Assembly: GCA_031002005.1 (NCBI GenBank)
Contig: JARYHS010013630.1
Coordinates: 26,565,112 to 26,629,111 of the forward strand
Direction: 5' to 3'
Length of the DNA stretch: 64,000 bases
Source of the DNA: Vandiemenella viatica
Taxonomy: Eukaryota > Arthropoda > Insecta > Orthoptera > Morabidae
Shown here: positions 1 to 10,319 of the stretch, piece after piece
Position numbering within the stretch: the first letter of the stretch is position 1
Layout: each line of letters opens with the position of its first letter
Position numbers and translations under genes: made by a program
The notes under the pieces: model-generated
Told to the model about the DNA's origin: nothing
The model's database searches: none
What the model saw: the letters and a program-made list of their open reading frames with translations, nothing else

Positions 1-680
1 AGGATCTCTGTTCCTGTTTTCTAACTCGATAATACCGTAGGAAGCTATGTTAATTAGAAACCATAACCTCAGTGGTAAGGAGTTGCAGGATAATCCAATA
101 TTCAGTCTTTAACGACTTACTACGTGATTTGTGATGATCTTAGAGCAAGCAGACAACTGGTTTATGCTTCCAGTAGAGGACTTGGTTACTTAAGCTATTT
201 TATTGGCGAGGTAGTCTCATAAATGACGAAGCTCTACTATTAACTTCTACTTCACATTTATATAAGAGCGACAGCAGAATGGAATATCAGACTAGTTTTC
301 GAAGAAGCAAAAAAAAAAAACTTTATTGCAATACAATAACTGTACGGCTTCCCTATAAACAGTTTTCATACCAACTCAGCTGTAAAACCACAGAGCGCAC
401 ATTGAAACTTCTCGAACACACCATAGAAGCCGTCGGGTGCTGCAGAAACTTAACAACGGCTGGACGCCAGCACAATCATTCAATTATTATTAAATAACTT
501 TTAAAACAATTTTAGTATTCTTAATTCAAATAAAAATTAAATGTTTATTACTTCTAACGCTAAAACAAACAATTTATACACTTTTATGTTATTTTCATTA
601 TAATAAAGAGTATGTAGCTAGAGTACGTCAAACAATAGTAGGCACAAGTGGCATACCTAATAACACTTTTTAACTGAAGT
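1..680. other. Unassigned AT-rich sequence
   Basis: I see no gene or recognisable repeat here. The 72-codon open frame at 279-497 runs across an A-rich stretch and resembles nothing I know. Confidence 0.5.
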
Positions 681-684
681 ATTA

Positions 685-870
685 AAATCAGCGGTAACGA
701 TGTGATCTGCCATTCGGGAGGACAAGGATTCATATCGCTGTCAGACCATGCAGATTTCGGTATTCCATGGTTCCCTGAAATCACTGCAAGCGACTGTCGG
801 AATGGTTCCTGCAAAAGGTAATGACCGAATTCCTTCCCACGCCTCCCCTCCCCCCATCCGCATATATTCT
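685..870 (+). mobile_element. SINE family 1, decayed copy
   Basis: The SINE family 1 body can be followed: the 'cattcgggaggac' anticodon-region block, a damaged box B, 'ttccatggttccctgaaatcact' split by changes, and 'gaccgaattccttccc'. The 5' tRNA-like head and the 3' tail are lost or badly diverged, so this is an old copy. There is no visible target duplication. Confidence 0.6.
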
Positions 871-879
871 TTATGATCT

Positions 880-1480
880 AATGACCATCTAGTTGTGGTC
901 TCCAGGTCGCCCTGCAGGCTTACTTATGGATGGTACTGACGGTTGAACGCTTTGAAGACGGTCTGTGACAGTGGGTTCCGCCCGTGGTGCCTCTGTGGCG
1001 GCGATGCGCCCCGCTTGGCAGATACCCAGCGCCTGTCGATAGGCCGCCCGACTCGCCAAGAATTTAAATTGGTTTTCGCAAGCTAACGTCACTCTGACAC
1101 GGCGCGCTTCACCCAGCTGATTCCACCAGACGCGAAAACGCAGGGGTAACTCGAAAATGATTCTCGTATCACCTAGCACTAACAGCGAGGATGTGAAAGA
1201 TTTTGTAAAACACAGTTTAAATTACAACTGAATACTTATTAATTGATATTTTCAATTATTATTTCAAAAGATGTTCTTATACCCGGTTACTTAAAAAGCA
1301 CGAAATGATGCGACTTTATCACAATGACCGACTTACTTCCGTCGTAACTATAATAGCGAGACTGTCTCCGCCCCTGTTTATTAATCCTCAGTCCGTTTAA
1401 ACGCAACTGTTTAACATTTTAAGAGCAAGCCGTTTGAACCCACCACATGTCAAGCTGTAGCGAGAGGTATCAGAATCGTT
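880..1480. other. GC-richer unassigned stretch then AT-rich spacer
   Basis: Positions 889-1179 are clearly richer in G+C and CpG than the surroundings and hold a 96-codon open frame on the minus strand (Arg/Ala rich). I do not recognise the product. It may be a decayed repeat, a CpG-rich regulatory stretch or an exon. The rest to 1480 is featureless. Confidence 0.35.
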
Positions 1481-1484
1481 CTTA

Positions 1485-1990
1485 TACTAGCGAGAATGAT
1501 GAGGGGATGTGACAGAGAAGTAAGAGAATTGGGTTACCAAACTTTCGTTCAGACCATTGCTTGAATATACCCCAATTTTTGTATGAAATACAGGAGTTGG
1601 AGGTCGTGCAAAAAAGGGCTGCTAGATTTGTCTCTGGAAATTACCGCAGAACACAATCAGTAACTGATATGATGAAAGGAATTGAAATGGGATTCATTGA
1701 AAGGCAGGAGGATGGGGAAAAAAGTCATGGGATTATACAAGGCGTATTGGTGATGAGGCATGGAAAGATATCGATGGAAGAATTAGGAGAGATGCATGGA
1801 AGAGAAAAGATGACCATGACCACAAATTGGCATTCGATTTCAGTCATAAGTATGTGGGATGATTTATTTCGTAGATAAGGGAGTCAGGGATTGGAATAAA
1901 TTACCGAGAGAAATGATGAATAATTTCCCAGAAACGTTGAAAAATTTAAAAGTAAACTTCTTCGAGGTCAAAAGTAAGCAGGAAAAATAA
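1485..1990 (+). mobile_element. CR1-like LINE, 5'-truncated 3' part
   Basis: The translation matches the C-terminal region of the better copy at 10320-12065. It shows 'VQKRAARFVSGNYRRTQSVTDM' split over positions 1605-1672, followed by 'HGREKMTMTTNWHSIS' near 1795-1845, and ends in the shared 'ccgagagaaatgatgaata' stretch before 1930. Frameshifts and substitutions break the frame, and the endonuclease and reverse transcriptase are absent. It abuts a second fragment of the same family on the same strand. Confidence 0.8.
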
Positions 1991-2840
1991 AGGGGCAGCT
2001 GATACTGTACTTCTGCATCTCTCCAAAGCATTTGACAAAATGAGCCATAAATGACGCCAGACAAGGTAAAAAACCATTAAGAGTGATAATAAACTGACTT
2101 GTTGGATAGAGACAAGCAAATCGTGAGTGTGTGAAATGCAGTGTCAAAAGAAGTGGAAGCGAATATGGAAGTGCCACAGGGTAGTTCACTTGGGACCACT
2201 ACCGTTCAGAGTTCTAATGAATTACTGTATTTATAAGTTGAGTTGAAAGATTTGCAAATGACACAATATATTGTGTAACAGGATTTTAAAAAAAACGGTT
2301 TCCGATAATGAGGTAGGTATGATAATGCGGTAGGGAAGTGATTGCTTATTGAAAACCTTACTCGTAATTGTAAATATCGTTGGGTAGGACACATTTAACA
2401 AATGGTAGGATATGTTTCAAACATCCTTCATTTCTTGCAAAGGGAGATAAAGGGGTGAACCAGGGAAATTCAGCAATTGGATTGGATGCAAAGGAGAGAA
2501 ATTAGATTTGCTTGTGGAAATAACCGCAGAACGCAGTCAGTAACAGACATCATGAAAGATTTGAGTTGGTAATCATTAGAAGACAAGGCGGGTGAAGAGA
2601 TAGGATTGTACTTACAAGATTTATACTTCTGAAGACACATGACTGGATATTGGTAGAAGGATGGAAGGAAAGAGATCACCGTGACCATAAGCTGGTACTA
2701 GATTTCAGGCAAAAGAGAGAGGGGAAAATTTGTTTTATAGGCAAGTAAGTCATAGGAATGACGAAAAATTTAGCAAAAGCACTGAAGGAATTTAATGTTG
2801 GAATTCGTTAAGGGCAAAAGTCAGTGATTGGTAAAAAAAA
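1990..2840 (+). mobile_element. CR1-like LINE, second decayed fragment
   Basis: Reverse-transcriptase motifs can be read with frame changes. 'LSKAFDKMSHK' lies near 2015-2050, 'EVPQGSSLGPLPF' near 2168-2210, and a damaged 'RFANDT' near 2245-2265 stands in place of F-A-D-D. The C-terminal 'RRTQSVTDIMKDLSW' follows near 2525-2570. It carries an RT segment that the 1485-1990 fragment lacks and lies directly after it, so the two are separate insertions or a rearranged copy. Confidence 0.7.
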
Positions 2841-2938
2841 ATCATTAAATGGTGAGGTGGGGTGTTGACAGGGGAGCGTGTGTGTTTCCATAGAAACCGA
2901 AATTAAATTTTCGTAACTATTAATAACAGAGACGATAC

Positions 2939-3174
2939 GATCGTGGTGGGTGAGCTCTGGCCTCGCATTCGGGAGGACACAGGTTCGAATACCCGTCCGG
3001 GCATCCAGATTTGGGTTTTTCAAGGTTTCCCCAAACTACTCCAGGTTAATGGCAGTATCCTTCCTTCAAAAGGCCATAGCCGATTTCCTTCCCGTTCCTT
3101 GTACCCAATCCCATCCCACTCTAATGACCTCGACGTCGACGAGGCGTAAAGTCAGAATTAAAAAAAAAAAAAAA
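2939..3174 (+). mobile_element. SINE family 1, subfamily A
   Basis: This is a tRNA-derived SINE. The head reads 'cgtggtgggtgagc' (box A region) and the box B is 'ggttcgaatacc'. The body block runs from 'tccagatttgggttttt' to 'ggccatagccgatttccttc'. The tail is 'gacctcgacgtcgacgagg', 'cgtaaag', then a 15-nt poly(A). About ten bases of the head after 'tgagc' are deleted. No clear target duplication was found. Confidence 0.85.
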
Positions 3175-4767
3175 TGCAGATTCGAAACTACGAGACTACT
3201 AAACAGAAGCCCACCTTGGCTGTCAGAGTCGTTTAATTTCCAAGGAATTTCAGCTACGGTTTAAATCAAGTCCTGGTTTCCCGAGCTTAATTTTGCCCTC
3301 GCAATCGAAGCTGCGACTGAAAAAACACATTGTTCTAACAGAGACCATTAACAAAGCTGTGTAAACTATATTTGAAAAATGTATTTTTATTTTTATCGAT
3401 GTTTTGTGGCCAATATAACGGATGTAATATCACGTAAAGTAAACGTGGCAATATTTTGAGACTGCGAATGAAATACGACGGACGAAATTATAGCGGTACT
3501 ATTTCGCTATTTCGGTAGCTGAACCCTAAAACGGAACGACTGGACTATCGGTAAGCTGCTGCGTATTAACGCGGCTTGCGGAGGTGTGTGGAAGAGCGGC
3601 TGGAGACGTCATCCGGCAGAGTGTTTCTCAACAGCAGCAGGTAGGCGGGTAGAAAAAACATGGACGGCGGAGCACGCGTTGTGAAATACCTGCCCGACAC
3701 GTACAGGGACGAGGCAATCACATGGAGGAACACTCGCCACTGCGGTTCGTCTGACTCGTTACTCTACAGATTAGAACAAAGTGTCTTGAAGCAGAATAGA
3801 ATACCCAGTACAACACTTGCGTCAAGCAGTCCAGCGAAAAATATATGAAAATAAAGATTCATGTATTATCCAGCCTCTGGCGTCATTGATACTCGTTGCT
3901 TTTCATGTATTTATTAGACGTTGCAGGTCATGCCCAGCTGTTGCATGAGGTGCGGAATTCCTAAGCGGCACCGCACAGTCAACCCCACCAGTCAACAATA
4001 GGATGGCTGTCTTTGTTTATTTTGCCTGCAAGTGTAGGAGAACGGTACCTGGGGATTTGCGCGGGCGGCCACGTGGAAGAGGGGTGACACGGCCGGACAG
4101 AGGCTGTTTGGAGGACACTCTCGGCATGTCGGGTGGTATCCCGATAAAGGCGCGTTGCCACGGCGCGTGGTAGGGAACGCCATTTATCTTTGCCGCATAT
4201 GCTAGCACGGACGACGCGGCTCGACCCACCGCCAGGCGATAAAAGATGAAAGGCGCGTACTGTCCACCACGCGCCGTGGGAACGGGCCTTAAGAGAGGAC
4301 ACGGTTGTGTCCGGCTAGTAGATGCATTAGTCGGTGGTGTTTGTTCCTCTTTAGTGGGGAATAGCCACAGGTATTCCGTTCCCGTCTGACGTGAGACGTT
4401 AGATTTGTACACGTGTGTTGTATTTCCTGTGTGGAGAAGAAATCCTCAAAAGCTTTTCGGTGAAGAGAAATGTCGCCGTCTTCACCTTCTACAAAAACTG
4501 ATAAGTGATTATTCTTTGTATGAGCCTTTTAGCGCAGTTTTACGTCCCGTGAACAACTAACAAACTGATGGACAAAGTCGAGTCTTTTGGTCTCCCTAGC
4601 CGGGAATGTTTTAAGCACTGATAGAATTTTATTTATAGCCGAGTTCCTTGTTGTTTTGTAATACTAAACGAGATTTTCCAGAATTCATTTCGATATTTAT
4701 CATGTATTTTTCTTAATAGTAAAATTGCTATACAATCAATAGAATGTCAATATTTTACTCGCTGCAT

Positions 4768-4827
<60 letters not shown>

Positions 4828-5335
4828 TAATTAGAATGTGTAAACTTAATTACGACCTTTTCATCTGTATGAAAAATTTAATTGTTAATTTAATAATCAA
4901 GTAATTATCTCTTTTGATTGCATGACGAATAATTTAATTAAAATTATTCTTGGATCTCATGCAGAGATTTATGAAAATATCTTTGGTAACTTAAAGCACT
5001 AAAAATTTCATAAAGAACCAAGACATTTCAAGTGTTTAATTTTTTTTCTTCAAGTAAACCACTTTAAACAAGCATTTTTATTATGTTTCCTTGTTTTCGC
5101 CCCATCCCGAAGCTAATCCTAGCTTAATCCCTTGCATTACTATGACAACTTTCTATCCGACGTTATCTGTGATTTCCAACGACTGGTTACTGAAAGAAGT
5201 ATCTCACAGCTCAGTAAAGAAGAAGCTTCCTCATCTGTCTGTTGCAAAATGCTACTTCGAGAGCTGTATCAACCTTAAAAGACTTTAATAGACGGCCACT
5301 AAACTCCCGGCTCGTTTCTACCCATTCTTCACGTC
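3175..5335. other. Unassigned; GC-rich patches and a 57-nt poly(T)
   Basis: There is no supported gene. Positions 3540-3740 and 4000-4420 are richer in G+C than the surroundings and have short open frames (62 codons at 3660-3848 on the plus strand; 131 codons at 4017-4412 on the minus strand) of no recognised family. An uninterrupted run of 57 T spans 4770-4826. The remainder is AT-rich. Confidence 0.4.
4770..4826. repeat. Poly(T) tract, 57 nt
   Basis: This is an uninterrupted homopolymer. On the minus strand it would be the poly(A) tail of a retroposed element, but the sequence just downstream (4827 onward) matches none of the repeat families in this window. Confidence 0.95.
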
Positions 5336-5342
5336 TACCGAC

Positions 5343-5535
5343 ACGAGCGTGTTGGGTGAGTGGTAACGCTCTGGCCTCGCACTAGAGAGAACGGAGGTTC
5401 GAATCCCCATCCATCCACACAGATTTCCAGGCGAATGTCCTGATGGTTTCTACAGAAGACCATGACCGAGTTCCTTCCCTTTCGTTTACCTCCTCCCATT
5501 TCCGTCTCTAATGATGCCGTTATCGACAGGACTAG
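5343..5535 (+). mobile_element. SINE family 1, tail cut by a hAT-type insertion
   Basis: The head is 'gagcgtgttgggtgagtggtaacgctctggcctcgca', split by few changes, with box B 'aggttcgaatccc' and body block 'gaccgagttccttccc'. The 3' tail 'gacaggactaggtcataag' runs straight into the small hAT-type element at 5544. The 8 bases GTCATAAG from the SINE tail are duplicated on the far side of that element. Confidence 0.8.
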
Positions 5536-5543
5536 GTCATAAG

Positions 5544-6350
5544 CAGGGATCGGATGTTTATGACCAAAAATGTAGTAAAATATGCACTCAAATATACCCT
5601 TAAAAAAGGGAAAATGTGATCTAAAAATAACAAAATATGACCAAACATTTAAATTTACTATACCTCAAAACTTCCTCAGTTGTGCATCATTTATTTTATC
5701 TAGTAGTGTCACTTTGAAGGAGACAACATAATACTCTTCCGTTCACTCAAATTGAGAAATGAAATGTTGAAGTCACTTTAATTTCACTTAATTTATAGAA
5801 AAGAACTTTTTCCTCTGAACTAAAATAATCCACTGCAAATTCCTTTACGTAACTCCGTAACTTCGCACTTTGAGAAAATTTTGTCTTCGGCATGGTGGTA
5901 CTCACTGATCCACTGCAGATTTAACACTGACTGAGGAATATTTTCGAAAGTATTGGTGACAGTGAGACATTGATTGACGCGCTCGACACAGGCATGCTGC
6001 TGCTGCATATTAAGAGGCGGAAGGGGCCTTAATGTTTAGACATTGACCATAATGTAGAACTTTAAATCTTGATAGGTGAATTCCGACCAATCCAGTGACA
6101 ATTAGTTTTATTTTTTCCTCCAATGTAAAAATAGGAGTATAGTTCTGTGAATTATCTTAAGTTTTTCTCTCTATAACTTCCAGTTAATTCGCGGTACTAT
6201 TGAAAATGACCATAAGTATTATTGTAATATGACCAAAATTAGGAAAATGACCTGAATATGCATTTATATGCTGTATAAAATACATTTAGCACTGCAGTTC
6301 AAACAGAAGACATTGAAAAAATGTGACTTGTCATAGAAATCCGAACCCTA
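5544..6350 (-). mobile_element. Small non-autonomous hAT-type element, copy 1
   Basis: The 807-bp element is flanked by an exact 8-bp duplication GTCATAAG (5536-5543 and 6351-6358). It has imperfect terminal inverted repeats: left CAGGGATCGGATGTTTATGA; the right end, reverse complemented, begins TAGGGTTCGGATTTCTATGA. An 8-bp target duplication and (C/T)AGGG ends fit the hAT superfamily. The interior lies in opposite orientation to the copies at 45674 and 49769. It keeps a 62-codon frame on the minus strand (5820-6008) whose sequence can be traced in the other two copies, perhaps a shred of transposase. There is no intact transposase. Confidence 0.85.
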
Positions 6351-6358
6351 GTCATAAG

Positions 6359-7695
6359 CCTAAGCACAAACAGCACACTGTACTGTAGTCCACTAGCATT
6401 TTCCCGTTGCTTCACTATTACGGACCTTGGTGTGCGTTTGCCTTTTGTTTTTCTTCTATTAGCAAAGTATAACCGTTTGTGATGTATTATCGTTGCTACC
6501 TTTGCCGTGTATTAAGTTACACAATTTCGCTTATTGATGTGTTAGTTTTGTTTTAGCGGTTTGATTTATTTTTTTAGTGTATTCCAAAATACTATATTTC
6601 AGAAAACGGAAGATGTAAATAGCCCGAGTTGAGCAATCAAAACACAACACTAACATAATCCAAAGGGTGTCGTGATTATCTGTGTTGTAGCGTGATCTTT
6701 GACGAGTATCTCATAGAGGAGTGTTCATCTGAGAGGCAGTGTTATCTGCGACGCGTAACTGTTTTAAGTACGAACGAATTATCATTTTTTGATCAGTTCT
6801 TACATGAGATAGAATCGTGAGATATAGCGCATGTTTTAAGCTGGACCATAAGCTTTCAAACAGCAATATCCGAATTGGTTCTGTAGTTTTTGTGCGATGC
6901 GTGGACAAGTTAATCACACGTTAACGGAGGGGTAGAAGGTTCCACAAGCTGCGACAAGGGGGAGGGGAGGTTAGCTTCGTTTCAGTAAAGTCTTAAATTT
7001 GAAACTACGCAATGTCGCAACTTGTATGGGATGGATGGTGTCCCTAAACTGTGACATGACGTCACAAAGAAAGGAAGGGAGGGGGAGGTGGAAAACAATT
7101 AAATCTGTGTAAATTAATTTTTGGATGGCTCCATTTAGAAGGTAGTCGAAAAAGATTCAGTCCCCAATCATAGAAAATTTTCTACGTAATTCTCTGTTGT
7201 AATTTCACAAAGTGACCACCCCATCCTTCATAGTTTCCCGATAGCACCACAATCTGTGACTGGAACTGAAAACTTCTCAGACCGGACACGAATCTGCTTG
7301 TGCTTGTCCTCCCTGGGAAGTGTTCTGTAACAATAACGTTACATAATGCGTCAACTCAGTGCAACGATGTAAGGAGTTTCGTTCTGAAAACTGACTTAAA
7401 TGACACCAACGAATAGTGTTGCCAACTTATTTGCAAAAAATAGCGTGTTCTTATCTTTGAAAGAAACGTGAATCAAATCGAACATATCTTGGACGTGATC
7501 GGAATGTTACTTGGAGTGCGACGTTCTACGCCGGCAACACATGCAATGGGATACTTGACACTATAAAGGAAACTATGAAAACTTTATTTACAATGATAGA
7601 GTAAGTCGTAAGGATTCCGAAAATCAACTTTATTTGTTGGATCAGAATTAAAAACATATTATTTTTAATAAAATGAAAACTCAAAAAAAGCTGCT
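6359..7695. other. Unassigned AT-rich sequence
   Basis: There are no motifs that I recognise. Two purine-rich patches near 6955 and 7065-7092 ('gggggaggtgg') are simple sequence. Confidence 0.4.
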
Positions 7696-7729
7696 AGTTA
7701 TGTGATAGGGAACACCAATCAGAGCGCAT

Positions 7730-9074
7730 GACGTCACATATCAGCTCGCACCAGTTTGGATCCCGTGTGTACCCGTCTGTTGACAATCTGTGCATCGTAT
7801 TTTTAAGGTTTCAGTGCTCGTTATAAATCCATCAGAGCTATTTATATTTGAAATGGGAGTTGGATTTACGAAGAGAAATAGCTCCAATTTGACCAAAATT
7901 GATGTGATGATACTAGGAATGGTTTTTTTTTAATTCAACAGCGATTTTTGCTCGGCTGAATTCCAGAACGAAAGAAACATCCAAGTAAGTTTATCTGTTC
8001 TGTTACTCATATTACGACAAAACATTGGAATATAAGGTGTTTTTATTTGTGATTTTCGTCAGCGGGTCTACATTTTGAGTAATAATTTCAAATATTTCAT
8101 TTGAATATATTTTTAAAAGTTTTTAATATGATTTTTGTCGTGCAGAAGCTTGTGGATGGGTTGTTAAGCGTTACTGTAATTACTACTTTTAAAAATACTG
8201 ATGTGAATACCTTACGTTTCTATTGGCGCGACGGGAAAAAGTTAAAAGTCTGGTTACATTTATTCGACATTATATTTCAGACAGTAACGTTGTGAAAGGA
8301 AAAGTACAAAGCTTTTCCTTCCTGTATTAGTGGTTTTACACATTGTTCTATCGCTGAAAATTTATTTTGTTCATATTTTGCAAAAAAAACACAAACTATG
8401 CAGACCGAAATATTTTTTAGGTATTCGTTCCACTTATGTACGATTACGTAAAATAAATGTCTTGTAGATTTCGTCCGCTGTATCTAAAGTAGTGCAAACA
8501 CTTAAGTCAGAGAACACAGGATTGAGATTTCAAAAACACCACAGATAGTTATCTGAGAAACGTTAGTAAACAGAAATAGTTTATTATCAAATTCAAAACA
8601 TGGGTTTGTTGGAATACAACATGGATTCATCTTTCATGCATATTTGTGACACTTACCCGATGGTATGATACTGAATGCAGTTTTCAGTATCGTTTGGCAA
8701 CAGTACAAATAAAAATTTCCATACATTTACAACGAACGGCCTTTTAATCTCCGAAGTTGTAATTTATTTATTGATAGAATTCTAAGTTGCGGTACGTAGC
8801 TTATTAACCATAATAAAATATTAAGTCAAAACTTACGTCAAAGTAGTCTTCACAAAAATATATTAAAGACTCAGTAGGTAAATAAGCTGTGTAAGCTTTA
8901 GCCATTTTTTGGACATATTTTCCTTGTTAGGAAGTAAGCAAATAAATTTTTTTAGTGTTTTAAATGTTGCTTTTACACACTGAGGTACTACACACCACTT
9001 GTAAACCGTAGGTCACATTTTATCAACGAAATAAGCAAACCGCCCATTTGCGAAACGAGCAGAGATGTGACGTC
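7730..9074. repeat. Possible terminal inverted repeats of an unclassified element
   Basis: GACGTCACATATCAGCTCG at 7730-7748 is matched in inverted orientation at 9056-9074 (GACGTCACATCTCTGCTCG when reverse complemented). The right flank 'gggagcgttttgg' near 9090 recurs next to GTGACGTCAC near 44032. No target duplication or transposase is visible and the interior is AT-rich, so the call is weak. Confidence 0.3.
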
Positions 9075-9109
9075 ACAAGAGACAGCTGGGAGCGTTTTGG
9101 TGCCAGTAT

Positions 9110-10315
9110 TCAAATCAACATATAAAAATGCAAAATTTTTCATTTTCCCGTTTGTTTTTCCAAGAAATAATATTTTTTTCGGTTATAGTAGACGTCTAGC
9201 TACAATACTGACTACTTTCCCAAAATTAGTCAAGTACCCCATTATGGACGGCGGTAGAAGAAGCATGGAATTTTCTACGACTTGTTGGGTCGGATTTCTG
9301 TACTTTGATTGGTATCTCGTTTAAAAGAAATAATTAGTCCAAGACGAATCACTTTCGAGTGTGTTTATTTTTTATCAAAGACATCGGACTTCATACGATT
9401 ATACTACGTTCAAATGTAAACAAATGATCCAGCGATGATAACTTGTAACACCTTCAAAACTAAAACTAAACTAACTAACTCGTCTCTGCTGATCGCTTAT
9501 ACAGGCGTTACAGAGAATTAAAGAACAATTCAAAGACTTCCGACCGACGTTTCTCGAATTCTAACAATACTTAAACAATTAAAATCACATTAAAACAATC
9601 AGAATTAATACAAAATCATTATGAAACGCACAGAAATGAAAATTAAAGATATTTACACACGTAATCATCCACATGAATCATTCCATACTGTCGGAAATTG
9701 TCCTCGAAACATCGTAGATCACATCAGTACTTAGAATTACAAACTTTCGATCAATATTTCGTGCATAATACTATAAAATTATAGAATTTACATAATTCAT
9801 CTCCATGAAACAAAGTTCATTTACACAAAATGACAGTTAATTAGAAGAAAAATATATTTAATCAACTCCCAGCTTGCTATACATAATTCATTAAAATACA
9901 ATTTCTTCTGAGAAGGGAAAACGTGGTGGCACAAGATGCGGGAAGGCATCCGGGTGACTTGTGGCCCTTCAGTGCATTTACATTACAGGAATGTTCAAAA
10001 TTGCAGTGAAATCAATATCTAGTTAGGAACTGATATCATAATGATTGTCCTTAGCGTATTTTATTCATTTTTTAATAATTATATATCACAAGAAGAATAC
10101 CATTTTATTATATCGTATGGCGATCATTCGTCCATTTTCATTTAATACTGGAACAGTCAAAGTTTTATCGATGTGAAGATATAAAGTACCATGCAAGTAT
10201 TTAACTGATAACGATTTTAGAGTAAATCTTTTTAAAATATGTTCATAAAATCTGACAAACTTCACAACTACAACTTAGATGAAAATCTGGCCTTGTGTTT
10301 GGTTTTGAAACTATT
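9110..10315. other. Unassigned AT-rich sequence
   Basis: No coding sequence, RNA gene or repeat is recognised. Confidence 0.4.
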
Positions 10316-10319
10316 TCGC

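Noticed and set aside
889..1179. 96-codon minus-strand frame in G+C-rich DNA as a host gene
   Set aside because: No motif or homology that I can recall; kept only as an unassigned stretch.
2939..3010. tRNA genes at the heads of SINE family 1 copies
   Set aside because: The same head is joined to the same body and tail in some twenty copies; these are SINEs, not tRNA genes.
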